Assembly: GCA_004299215.1 (NCBI GenBank)
Contig: SCTD01000611.1
Coordinates: 1-11,583, forward strand
DNA: 11,583 bases
Source of the DNA: Frankiales bacterium
Lineage (GTDB): Bacteria > Actinomycetota > Actinomycetes > Mycobacteriales > SCTD01
Reading direction: 5' to 3'
Shown piece after piece: positions 6,128 through 11,583 of this stretch (the stretch's first letter is position 1; the number at the start of each line of letters is the position of its first letter). Both the position numbers and the translations under genes were made by a program. The notes beneath the pieces were generated by a model. It worked only from the letters and a program-made list of their open reading frames with translations. It was not told the origin of the DNA and made no database searches.

Positions 6128-7994
6128 CGAGGGCGGCCGCGAGCGCGTCGCGCTCCGCGGTCGTGACCGACAGGTCCCAGGCCTTCTTCAGCGCGGCCCA
6201 CTCGCGGGCGTAGCCGCAGCTGTCCACGGTCGGCAGCCAGGCCTCGGGAGCCCGGTCGGCACGTGCCGCGGCGGTGCCGTTCGAGACGACCTCCAGCTGG
6301 TCCACGACGTTCGCGAACTGCTCGCGCTTGGCGGCGTCCCAGGTGTCGCCGCCGGACGCGTGCGCGTTCGGGAGCGGGACGACGTGCACGGCCCGCACCT
6401 CCTCGACGGCGGAGTGCTGGGTGCCGGCCCACGGGTCGCGCCACAGCCCGTCGACGACGCTGCAGCCGTCGTCGGACAGCGTCGGCTCGAAGACGTCGGC
6501 GTCGGCCAGCGCCTGCTCGGCCGTGTCGAGGCAGCTGCCGGTCGGGAACGGCCAGGCCGCGGGGTCGTACGGCGTCGTGCTCCGCTCGGCCACCCGCAGG
6601 CCCTGCAGCTCCGGGGGGAGCTCGCCGGAGGTGCTGCCGCCGGTGAACCAGCCCGCCACGTCGGCGAGCAGGTGTGCGCTGCGGAGGGTGTAGAGGGTGA
6701 CGCCGCCGCCGTCGCCGAGGGTGGCGAGGGCGGCGTTGGCGACGGTCTGACCGACCCGCTCGAGGTTGAGGTTGGAGGACCCCCCGACGGTGCCCTGACC
6801 GGTGGGGAGCACCTGCACGAAGCCGCCGGCGACCGGCGAGGTCGCGGTCACGGTGAGGACGACGGCGCTCACGCCGTCAGCCGGGATGCCGGCCTTGCCG
6901 CGCGGCGACAGCGGGACCTGCGCGCCGTCGCCCGGCTTGGTCCCGCTCCGCGTGTCGAGCAGCCGCTCGGGCGTGACCGGCACGAAGAGCCCCGTGCCCG
7001 AGGGGGTGCCGCTGTCGTCGGTGAACCAGCCGGCCACGTCGGCGAGCACGTGCGTGCCGCTCGAGCTGTAGACGTCGACGGCGCCGCCGTCGCCGACGGG
7101 GACGACGACGAGGTTCGCGACGGTCTGCCGCGCGACGACGTTGAGGTTGGACGACGAGCCGGCGGCCGTGCTGCCGGCGGACGGCATGACCTGCACGAAG
7201 CCGGACGCCGGGGCGCCGGTCGCAGTGACGTTGAGGGCCACCGCTGAGACCCCGCTGCCCGGCACGCCGCCGCGTCCGGTGACCTGCACGGTGATGGCGG
7301 ATCCCTTGCCCACCATGGCCTTCGGAGCGCCGACGCCGGTGCGAGTGTCGAGGATGCGAGCGGGGGTCAGCGGGCGGTAGCGGCCGGCTGCGGTCTCACC
7401 GGAGGCGAGGAAGTAGCCGGAGACGTCGGCCAGCAGGTGCCCGCCGCCGTGCGTGTAGAGGGTGATGCGCCCGCCGTCGCCGACCGGCGCCGTGACGAGC
7501 ACCGGGACGGTCTGCCCGCGGGTGAGCACGTTGAGGTTGGAGGAGGCTCCCTCGACGCCCTGCCCGGTCGGGTAGACCTGCACGAAGCCGGGCCCGGTCG
7601 CCGAGGTCAGCGTGACGTTGAGGACCACCGCACGGACGCCCGTGGCAGGCACCCCGCCGGCGCCGGTCACCTGCAGGACAACCGAGCCCTTCGGCGGCAC
7701 GATCGCCTTCGGCGCGCCCTTGCCCTCGCGGGTGTCGAGCACGCGCGTCGGCGGCAGGGGCACGAAGCGGGAGGTGCCGGCGGCCACGTCGGCCTCGGTC
7801 ACGGCGGGCTGCTCGGTCGCACCCGCGCCACCGCCGTCGGTCGCTCCTGGGTCCAGGACGAACGGGTCGTCGATCGGGACGAAGTCCGTCGGGACCTCGA
7901 TGTCCTCGAGGACCGGCTCCTCGGCCAGTCCTGGACCGGCGAGGCCGGCGACGAGCAGCACGGACAGGGCGAGGCAGGAGGTCACGCGGCGCAT
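6117..7994 (-). CDS. Secreted three-repeat protein with HNH-nuclease-like C-terminal domain
   Basis: A 625-residue exported protein. The signal peptide is MRR, then a hydrophobic core to about residue 20, with likely cleavage after GPGLA (24). An acidic, Pro/Gly-rich linker (25-75) leads to three homologous beta-rich repeats (about 77-195, 206-324 and 337-450). Each runs LDTR...GG/GVP...LNVTxT...GFVQV..P...SNLN...QTV...GDGG...LLADVxG(Y/W)F, a module I know from many secreted actinobacterial proteins but whose function I cannot name. Residues 459-625 resemble the DUF1524/GmrSD-type HNH endonuclease family: C488, C511, C593 and C625, VHVVPLPNAHASGG (536-549), EAWLP, and the GYAREWAALKKAWDLSV end. 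Core residues look changed (DxDH reads RAVH; the Arg of CDTR is Ala), so nuclease activity is doubtful. GAAGGA lies six bases before ATG 7994. It follows the RNA methyltransferase by 54 bases on the same strand. Role unknown; cell-surface or extracellular. Confidence 0.85.
   Translation of the reverse strand: MRRVTSCLALSVLLVAGLAGPGLAEEPVLEDIEVPTDFVPIDDPFVLDPGATDGGGAGATEQPAVTEADVAAGTSRFVPLPPTRVLDTREGKGAPKAIVPPKGSVVLQVTGAGGVPATGVRAVVLNVTLTSATGPGFVQVYPTGQGVEGASSNLNVLTRGQTVPVLVTAPVGDGGRITLYTHGGGHLLADVSGYFLASGETAAGRYRPLTPARILDTRTGVGAPKAMVGKGSAITVQVTGRGGVPGSGVSAVALNVTATGAPASGFVQVMPSAGSTAAGSSSNLNVVARQTVANLVVVPVGDGGAVDVYSSSGTHVLADVAGWFTDDSGTPSGTGLFVPVTPERLLDTRSGTKPGDGAQVPLSPRGKAGIPADGVSAVVLTVTATSPVAGGFVQVLPTGQGTVGGSSNLNLERVGQTVANAALATLGDGGGVTLYTLRSAHLLADVAGWFTGGSTSGELPPELQGLRVAERSTTPYDPAAWPFPTGSCLDTAEQALADADVFEPTLSDDGCSVVDGLWRDPWAGTQHSAVEEVRAVHVVPLPNAHASGGDTWDAAKREQFANVVDQLEVVSNGTAAARADRAPEAWLPTVDSCGYAREWAALKKAWDLSVTTAERDALAAALAGC
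6120..6620 (-). other. Degenerate HNH (DUF1524-like) domain of the secreted protein
   Basis: Residues 459-625. The fold-level landmarks of actinobacterial secreted HNH endonucleases are present: four cysteines, the VVPL strand with H537, the AKREQFANVVDQLEVVS helix, PEAWLP, and a terminal Cys. The Asp two residues before the first His-containing pair is replaced (RAVH for DIDH). NRSKGDxDP is represented by the Ala-rich NGTAAARADRAP. N572 could still be the HNH asparagine if three residues are inserted. Confidence 0.65.
6645..6986 (-). repeat. Third beta-rich repeat of the secreted protein
   Basis: Residues 337-450, from LFVPVTPERLLDTR to LLADVAGWF. The early part is shortened: the ITVQVTG-type strand before the GIP turn is reduced. 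DNA at about 6643-6673 is nearly identical to 7021-7051 in the second repeat. Confidence 0.8.
7023..7379 (-). repeat. Second beta-rich repeat of the secreted protein
   Basis: Residues 206-324, from YRPLTPARILDTR to VLADVAGWF, with the central LNVTAT, GFVQVMP, SNLNV, QTVANL and GDGGAVDVY strands. Confidence 0.82.
7410..7766 (-). repeat. First beta-rich repeat of the secreted protein
   Basis: Residues 77-195, from FVPLPPTRVLDTR to LLADVSGYF. It follows the acidic linker and keeps every strand landmark of the other copies (LNVTLT, GFVQVYP, SNLNV, QTVPVL, GDGGRITLY). Confidence 0.82.
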
Positions 7995-8000
7995 GCCCCG

Positions 8001-8006
8001 TCCTTC
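8001..8006 (-). promoter_or_regulatory. Ribosome binding site of the secreted-protein gene
   Basis: GAAGGA on the minus strand stands six bases before ATG 7994, the best Shine-Dalgarno in the window. It fixes the start that gives a normal signal peptide. Confidence 0.65.
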
Positions 8007-8048
8007 GACCCGCCGGACGGCGATCCTGAGCGGTTCCGCCGTTTCTGA

Positions 8049-9314
8049 CTACAACGGACCAGGTGAGAGCAGCGCGACCAGCTCCACGTGCTCGGTCATC
8101 GGGTAGAGGTCCAGCGCCCGGAGCGCGTCCAGCTGCCAGCCGGCGCCCAGCAGCACGTGCAGGTCCCGGGCGAAGGACCCCGCGTCGCAGGCGACGTACG
8201 CCAGCGCGCGCGGGCGCAGCCCGGCCAGCGCACGCGTGACCTCGATCCCGGCCCCGGCCCGCGGCGGGTCGAGGACCACCAGGTCGGGGCGCCCGAGCCG
8301 GCGCACGGTGCCCGGGTCGACCGGGGCGGTGCGGATCCGCACGTGCGGCAGGTCGGCGGTGTTGCGGGCAGCGTCGGCGCACGCCCGCGCGTCGGCCTCG
8401 ACGGCGACGACGCTGCCCGTCTCCCCCACCCGCTCGCCGAGCAGCGCGGCGAACAGGCCCACGCCGGCGTAGAGGTCCACGGCCGTCTCACCCGGCTGCG
8501 GGTCGAGGCCGTCGAGGACGGCCGTCGCCAGCGCGGTGGCAGCGCCGGGATGGACCTGCCAGAACCCTCCGGCGGCCACCTCGTACGACCGGCCGAGCAC
8601 GGTGTGCCGCAGCCCGTGCGGGCCGCGCACCGGGCGGCCGTCGACCGCGACGCCCGCCTCGACGTCGGGGAGCTCCACGCGGCGGCCGGACACGCTGACC
8701 AGCCGCTGGGCCCCCGACGCCGCCACCTCGACGCCCGACGCGCCGCGCCACCGGAGGCGCTCGGCGCCGACAGCCTCGACCTCCTCGGTCGCGATCAGGC
8801 AGCCGTCGACCGGCTCGATCGCGTGCGACCGGTGCCGGCGGAAGCCGACGACGCCGGAGCCGTCGACGGCCAGCTGGATGCGGGTGCGCCAGCGCAGGCC
8901 GTCGACGTCACCCGCGACAGGCTCGACCGTGACCTGCCGCTCGACCTTGGCGACCCGACGGAGCTGCTCCTCGACGAGCTGCGCCTTGAGCCGCCGCTGG
9001 GCGGGCAGCGCGACGTGCTGGAAGTCGCAGCCGCCGCAGCGGCCGGGACCGGCGTACGGGCACGGCGGCTCGACCCGGTCCACCGACGCCTGCAGCACCG
9101 CCACCGCGTCGGCCCGCAGGAAGTGCGCGGTCTCCGACGTGACCACGGCGCGCACCCGCTCGCCCGGCAGCCCGTGCCGGACGAAGGCGACCCGGCCGTC
9201 CGGAGCGCGGGCCACGCAGGCGCCGCCCGCCGCCGGAGCACCGAGGTCCAGCTCGAGGACGTCGGCCGGGGTCTGGCTCGCTGCAGGCACGACGGCAGAG
9301 CGTACGGCGGGCAC
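8049..9314 (-). CDS. TRAM-domain class I RNA (uracil-C5) methyltransferase
   Basis: A TrmA/RlmC/RlmD-family enzyme of 421 residues if it starts at GTG 9314. The N-terminal TRAM domain is about 18-80 (VLELDLGAPAAGGACVAR, then VAFVRHGLPGERVRA). A 4Fe-4S site is formed by C85, C93 and C96 (CPYAGPGRCGGC) with C172 in DGCLIA. The methyltransferase core shows VDLYAGVGLFAALL (279-292), VVAVEADAR, VVLDPPRAG (346-354), nucleophile C376 in YVACDAGSFARDL, and general base E411 in YPMTEHVELVALL. It methylates uracil C5 in rRNA or tRNA; which base cannot be told from sequence. Just after the nucleophile the usual Pro is Ala (CDAG). The start is uncertain: GTG 9290 (413 residues) is also possible, with TACGCT eight bases before it. 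In M. tuberculosis the equivalent (Rv2689c) is followed by an APC permease gene; here the neighbour is the divergent trkA. Confidence 0.9.
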   Translation of the reverse strand: MPAVRSAVVPAASQTPADVLELDLGAPAAGGACVARAPDGRVAFVRHGLPGERVRAVVTSETAHFLRADAVAVLQASVDRVEPPCPYAGPGRCGGCDFQHVALPAQRRLKAQLVEEQLRRVAKVERQVTVEPVAGDVDGLRWRTRIQLAVDGSGVVGFRRHRSHAIEPVDGCLIATEEVEAVGAERLRWRGASGVEVAASGAQRLVSVSGRRVELPDVEAGVAVDGRPVRGPHGLRHTVLGRSYEVAAGGFWQVHPGAATALATAVLDGLDPQPGETAVDLYAGVGLFAALLGERVGETGSVVAVEADARACADAARNTADLPHVRIRTAPVDPGTVRRLGRPDLVVLDPPRAGAGIEVTRALAGLRPRALAYVACDAGSFARDLHVLLGAGWQLDALRALDLYPMTEHVELVALLSPGPL

Positions 9315-9323
9315 GTGCGCGTG

Positions 9324-9329
9324 TAGCGT
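9324..9329 (+). promoter_or_regulatory. Predicted -10 element for the trkA pair
   Basis: TAGCGT matches TANNNT within the 63-base divergent gap. It would start transcription near 9336, about 40 bases before GTG 9378, which has its own Shine-Dalgarno (GGGAG, 9367-9371). No clear -35 box is visible. Predicted only. Confidence 0.35.
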
Positions 9330-9377
9330 CCCTGCTGGCCTGCCGCGAGGGCGGCGGGCCTCGGACGGGAGCGGGCC

Positions 9378-10043
9378 GTGCACGTCGTGATCATGGGCTG
9401 CGGCCGCGTGGGCTCGGCCCTCGCCCGCGGCCTCGAGGGGCTCGGCCACTCGGTGGCCGTGATCGACCGCGACGCCGGGGCGTTCCGCCGGCTGTCCGCC
9501 GACTTCGCCGGCCGCAAGGTCACCGGCATCGGCTTCGACCGCGACACCCTGCTCGAGGCCGGCATCGACCGGGCGCACGCCTTCGCCGCGGTGTCCTCCG
9601 GCGACAACTCCAACATCATCGCCGCGCGCGTCGCCCGCGAGACCTTCGGCCTGGACAACGTCGTGGCCCGCATCTACGACGCGAACCGCGCCGCCGTCTA
9701 CCAGAAGCTCGGCATCCCGACCGTGGCCACGGTCCGGTGGACCGCCGACCAGGTCATCCGCCGGCTGCTGCCCGAGGGCGAGGCGACCGAGTGGCGCGAC
9801 CCGAGCGGCCGGGTGGTCCTGGCCGAGCTGTCGTACGCCCCGGACTGGATCGGCCAGCGGATCACCCGGGTCGAGGCCGCGACCGGGTGCCGGGTCGCCC
9901 TGCTGACCCGGCTGGGCGAGGGCCTGCTGCCGCACGCCGACAGCGTCCTGCAGGAGGGCGACCTGCTGCACGTCACCGCCGCGCACGAGCGGCTCGACGA
10001 CGTCGTCCGCGTGCTCGCCGTCGCACCGCAGGGGGAGACCTGA
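9378..10043 (+). CDS. TrkA-family K+ uptake regulatory subunit (CeoB-like)
   Basis: A 221-residue RCK protein. The N-terminal Rossmann domain (about 1-125) has VVIMGCGRVGSALA with GxGxxG at 7-12 and the strand-2 acidic residue D30 in AVIDRD, as in NAD(H)-binding RCK_N domains. SGDNSNIIAARVARETFG (74-91) and RWTADQVIRRLLP (120-132) are highly typical of the actinobacterial CeoB group. An RCK_C domain occupies about 145-215 (VLAELSYAPDWIGQRI, then LLPHADSVLQEGDLLHV). Such subunits sit on the cytosolic face of K+ transporters and gate them in response to nucleotides. The start is GTG 9378, with GGGAG six bases upstream. Its stop overlaps the next trkA start by one base. No TrkH-type channel is encoded in the window; the KimA-like permease is the likely partner (inference). 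Confidence 0.93.
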   Translation: MHVVIMGCGRVGSALARGLEGLGHSVAVIDRDAGAFRRLSADFAGRKVTGIGFDRDTLLEAGIDRAHAFAAVSSGDNSNIIAARVARETFGLDNVVARIYDANRAAVYQKLGIPTVATVRWTADQVIRRLLPEGEATEWRDPSGRVVLAELSYAPDWIGQRITRVEAATGCRVALLTRLGEGLLPHADSVLQEGDLLHVTAAHERLDDVVRVLAVAPQGET

Positions 10044-10726
10044 TGCGCGTCGCCATCGCGGGCGCCGGCAACGTCGGCCGCTCCATCGCCACCGAGCTGC
10101 TCGGCAACGGTCACGAGGTGCTGCTCATCGAGCGCGAGCCCCGGGCCATGAAGGTCGACAGCGTCCCCACCGCCGAGTGGCTGCTCGCGGACGCGTGCGA
10201 GCTCGACACCCTCGTCACGGCGCGGCTGCAGACCTGCCAGGTGGTCGTCGCCGCCACCGGTGACGACAAGGTCAACCTGGTGGTCTCGCTGCTGGCCAAG
10301 ACGGAGTTCGGCGTGGACCGGGTCGTCGCCAAGGTGAACCACCCCAAGAACGAGTGGCTCTTCAACGAGTCCTGGGGCGTCGACGTGTCGGTCTCCTCGC
10401 CGCGGCTGCTCGCGGCCGTGGTCGAGGAGGCGGTCTCCGTCGGCGACCTGGTGCGGCTGCTGACCTTCCAGAAGGGCGAGGCCAACCTGGTCGAGCTGAC
10501 GCTGGCCGACGACGCCCCGATGGTCGGGCGGCTGGTCGGCGACGTCCCGCTGCCCAACGACGCCGCGCTCGTCGCGATCCTGCGCGAGGGCCGGGTCATC
10601 GTGCCCACCCCGGACGCCGCGCTCGAGGGCGGTGACGAGCTGCTGCTGGTCGCGACCACCGAGGTCGAGGGCGAGCTGAACCAGCTCCTCGGCGACCACC
10701 CCCAGCGCAAGCCCTCCGCCGGATAG
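10043..10726 (+). CDS. TrkA-family K+ uptake regulatory subunit (CeoC-like)
   Basis: A 227-residue second RCK protein. The Rossmann motif is VAIAGAGNVGRSIA with GxGxxG at 7-12, and E30 (LLIERE) ends strand 2. ATGDDKVNLVVSLLAKTEFG (71-90) and VAKVNHPKNEWLFNESWGVD (95-114) are diagnostic of the CeoC group. The RCK_C domain is about 140-207 (LVELTLADDAPMVGRLV, ILREGRVIVP, DELLLVATTE). ATG 10043 shares its A with the upstream TGA, and GGGGGAG lies about five bases upstream, so the two subunits are translationally coupled, consistent with a stoichiometric complex. The stop TAG lies in the loop of a hairpin. It converges on the DUF3159 gene with 23 bases between. Confidence 0.93.
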   Translation: MRVAIAGAGNVGRSIATELLGNGHEVLLIEREPRAMKVDSVPTAEWLLADACELDTLVTARLQTCQVVVAATGDDKVNLVVSLLAKTEFGVDRVVAKVNHPKNEWLFNESWGVDVSVSSPRLLAAVVEEAVSVGDLVRLLTFQKGEANLVELTLADDAPMVGRLVGDVPLPNDAALVAILREGRVIVPTPDAALEGGDELLLVATTEVEGELNQLLGDHPQRKPSAG

Positions 10727-10739
10727 CCGCCGGACGGGC
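10711..10739. terminator. Probable bidirectional hairpin terminator between trkA2 and the DUF3159 gene
   Basis: The 29-base element folds as GCCC-TCCG-C-CGG / loop ATAG / CCG-C-CGGA-c-GGGC. That is eleven base pairs with one C-C mismatch and one bulged C. The loop holds the TAG stop of the second trkA. With no U-tract it would be a U-less type, and it could serve both convergent genes. Confidence 0.45.
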
Positions 10740-10749
10740 GACGACCCCG

Positions 10750-11412
10750 TCAGGCGCTGGCCGGCTCCTCGTCGGGCTCGGGCTGCTCCTCCGCGGCGGG
10801 CAGTCCCGCGCGACGCACCAGCACGACGGTCAGCACGACGGCGGCGACGATGAGCGGCCACTTCACGGCGTTGACGACGATGAGCAGCAGCCCGTCGTTG
10901 TCGCCCTCGCGGGTGTAGACGAAGGTCGCGACCCCGGCGCGGACGAAGAAGGTCAGCGTCCAGAACGCCGTGGCGAGCCGGCACGCCCGGCGCAGCGGCT
11001 CGTGCACCTTCCACGCGGCGTAGCGCGGGTCGTAGGCCGTGAGCGCGTACGCCACCGCGGGCTTGCCGAGCAGCAGCGACACCAGGAAGGCCACGCCGGT
11101 CAGGCCGGTGGTGATGATGCCCGGCAGGAAGAAGCCCTCCCCCGTGCCGGTCGCCCGCGCGAACAGCACCGCGATCGCCAGGCCGAAGAAGCCGCTGAAG
11201 GCCTGCTGGACCGACTCGCCACGGGCCCGCCGCAGCAGCACGACGAGCAGCCCGGTGATCAACGACAGGACGATCGGGACCGTGAGGTCGCCGTCGCCGA
11301 CCAGGTTGGCCAGCACGAAGACCGTGGCGGGCAGGGCGCTGTCGAGCAGGCCGCGCAGCCCGCCCATCTGGGCGAGCAGCGACTCGGTGTCGACCGCGCG
11401 GGGCTCAGACAA
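10750..11412 (-). CDS. DUF3159 family integral membrane protein
   Basis: A 220-residue actinobacterial membrane protein matching the Rv2693c-type family. About six hydrophobic segments are visible (roughly 24-38, 45-61, 71-88, 95-114, 147-166 and 174-198). Family-like motifs are MGGLRGLLDSALPATVFVL (16-34), FSGFFGLAIAVLFA (72-85), the YDPRYAAWK loop (127-135) and the acidic tail EEQPEPDEEPASA. Function is unknown. It sits next to an OB-fold protein gene and the CeoB/CeoC pair in many actinobacteria, which suggests but does not show a link to ion homeostasis. The start appears to be TTG 11412, overlapping the OB-fold gene by eight bases and so probably translationally coupled. The next in-frame ATG (residue 16) would cut into the conserved start of the domain. 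Its end converges with the second trkA. Confidence 0.85.
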   Translation of the reverse strand: MSEPRAVDTESLLAQMGGLRGLLDSALPATVFVLANLVGDGDLTVPIVLSLITGLLVVLLRRARGESVQQAFSGFFGLAIAVLFARATGTGEGFFLPGIITTGLTGVAFLVSLLLGKPAVAYALTAYDPRYAAWKVHEPLRRACRLATAFWTLTFFVRAGVATFVYTREGDNDGLLLIVVNAVKWPLIVAAVVLTVVLVRRAGLPAAEEQPEPDEEPASA

Positions 11413-11583
11413 CGGTCGGCCGGAGCTCGTACTCCGCGTTGTAGAGCGTCGGCCGGCCGTCGTGGGTCGTCAGCCGACCGCGGGCGACCAGGGACCGGCC
11501 GCACTCGATGCCGCCGATCCGTCGACGTCCCAGCCAGATCAGCGTCACCGACCCGGTGCCGTCGTAGAGCTCGGCCTCCAGCG
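11405..11583 (-). CDS. OB-fold nucleic-acid-binding-like protein (N-terminus outside the window)
   Basis: Only the last 58 residues are visible, read from the window edge. ELYDGTGSVTLIWLGRRRIGG, then IECGRSLVARGRL, then GRPTLYNAEYEL is a compact five-strand OB barrel pattern matching the small Rv2694c-type proteins of this actinobacterial locus. The TGA at 11407-11405 lies within the start region of the DUF3159 gene (eight-base overlap). The ligand is unknown; the OB fold suggests nucleic acid, but this is not shown. Confidence 0.8.
   Translation of the reverse strand, partial: LEAELYDGTGSVTLIWLGRRRIGGIECGRSLVARGRLTTHDGRPTLYNAEYELRPTVV

Noticed and set aside
6360..7247. 295-codon plus-strand open frame within the secreted-protein gene
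   Set aside because: Antisense to a protein with signal peptide and repeats; its apparent internal repetition only mirrors the repeats of the real gene.
6645..7766. CRISPR-like or satellite repeat array
   Set aside because: The repeats are long, diverged and in frame, and encode protein domains; there are no short identical repeats with unique spacers.
8088..9326. 412-codon plus-strand open frame opposite the RNA methyltransferase
   Set aside because: The methyltransferase frame carries all catalytic motifs; this one has none and is compositionally a shadow.
9315..9986. Extension of the methyltransferase frame upstream to 9986
   Set aside because: It would lie antisense over the first trkA gene, and family homology begins at the TRAM domain; the start was set at GTG 9314 (or 9290).

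Overview
The window is very GC-rich DNA with strongly G/C-biased third codon positions, frequent GTG starts, short intergenic gaps and TANNNT-type -10 elements placed for leaderless transcription. Together with the gene families present, this points to a high-GC actinobacterium, plausibly Propionibacteriales/Nocardioidaceae-like. The genus is an inference; no rRNA or tRNA is present to fix it. The window reads as ordinary chromosome. I see no insertion sequence, prophage, CRISPR array or tRNA gene, and no intergenic gap longer than about 65 bases.

Layout. (1) 1-2029, plus strand: the 3' part of an alkylglycerone-phosphate-synthase-like FAD oxidase, followed one base later by a diacylglycerol/lipid kinase. 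This pairing resembles Rv2251-Rv2252 of Mycobacterium tuberculosis. (2) 2043-4049, plus: a 668-residue APC-fold permease with a cytosolic C-terminal domain, of the KimA-like K+ importer type. (3) 4046-5411, minus: an nfeD-SPFH (stomatin/band 7) membrane-protein operon. (4) 5460-6107, plus: trmB, tRNA m7G46 methyltransferase, divergent from nfeD. (5) 6117-7994, minus: a secreted protein with three tandem beta-rich repeats and a C-terminal HNH-nuclease-like domain whose active-site motifs look degraded. (6) 8049-9314, minus: a TRAM-domain RNA m5U methyltransferase. (7) 9378-10726, plus: two overlapping TrkA/RCK K+ regulatory subunits (CeoB/CeoC type). (8) 10750-11583, minus: the 3' end of a small OB-fold protein gene, overlapping a DUF3159 membrane-protein gene.

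How the genes fit together. Blocks 6-8 are the conserved actinobacterial neighbourhood known from M. tuberculosis Rv2689c-Rv2694c (methyltransferase, APC permease, CeoB, CeoC, DUF3159, OB-fold). The APC permease that normally sits between the methyltransferase and the first trkA is missing from that place. A permease of the same family instead lies about 5.3 kb upstream behind the lipid kinase, with five genes between. The permease and the two RCK proteins probably still form one K+ uptake and sensing module. The SPFH/NfeD pair is a membrane-microdomain system. TrmB and the TRAM enzyme modify RNA.

The points most worth a second look are the displaced permease, the pseudo-nuclease-like secreted protein, the back-to-back leaderless promoters between nfeD and trmB, and the convergent gene ends, where stop codons lie inside inverted repeats or are shared (CTAG). 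I found no clearly new multi-gene system.
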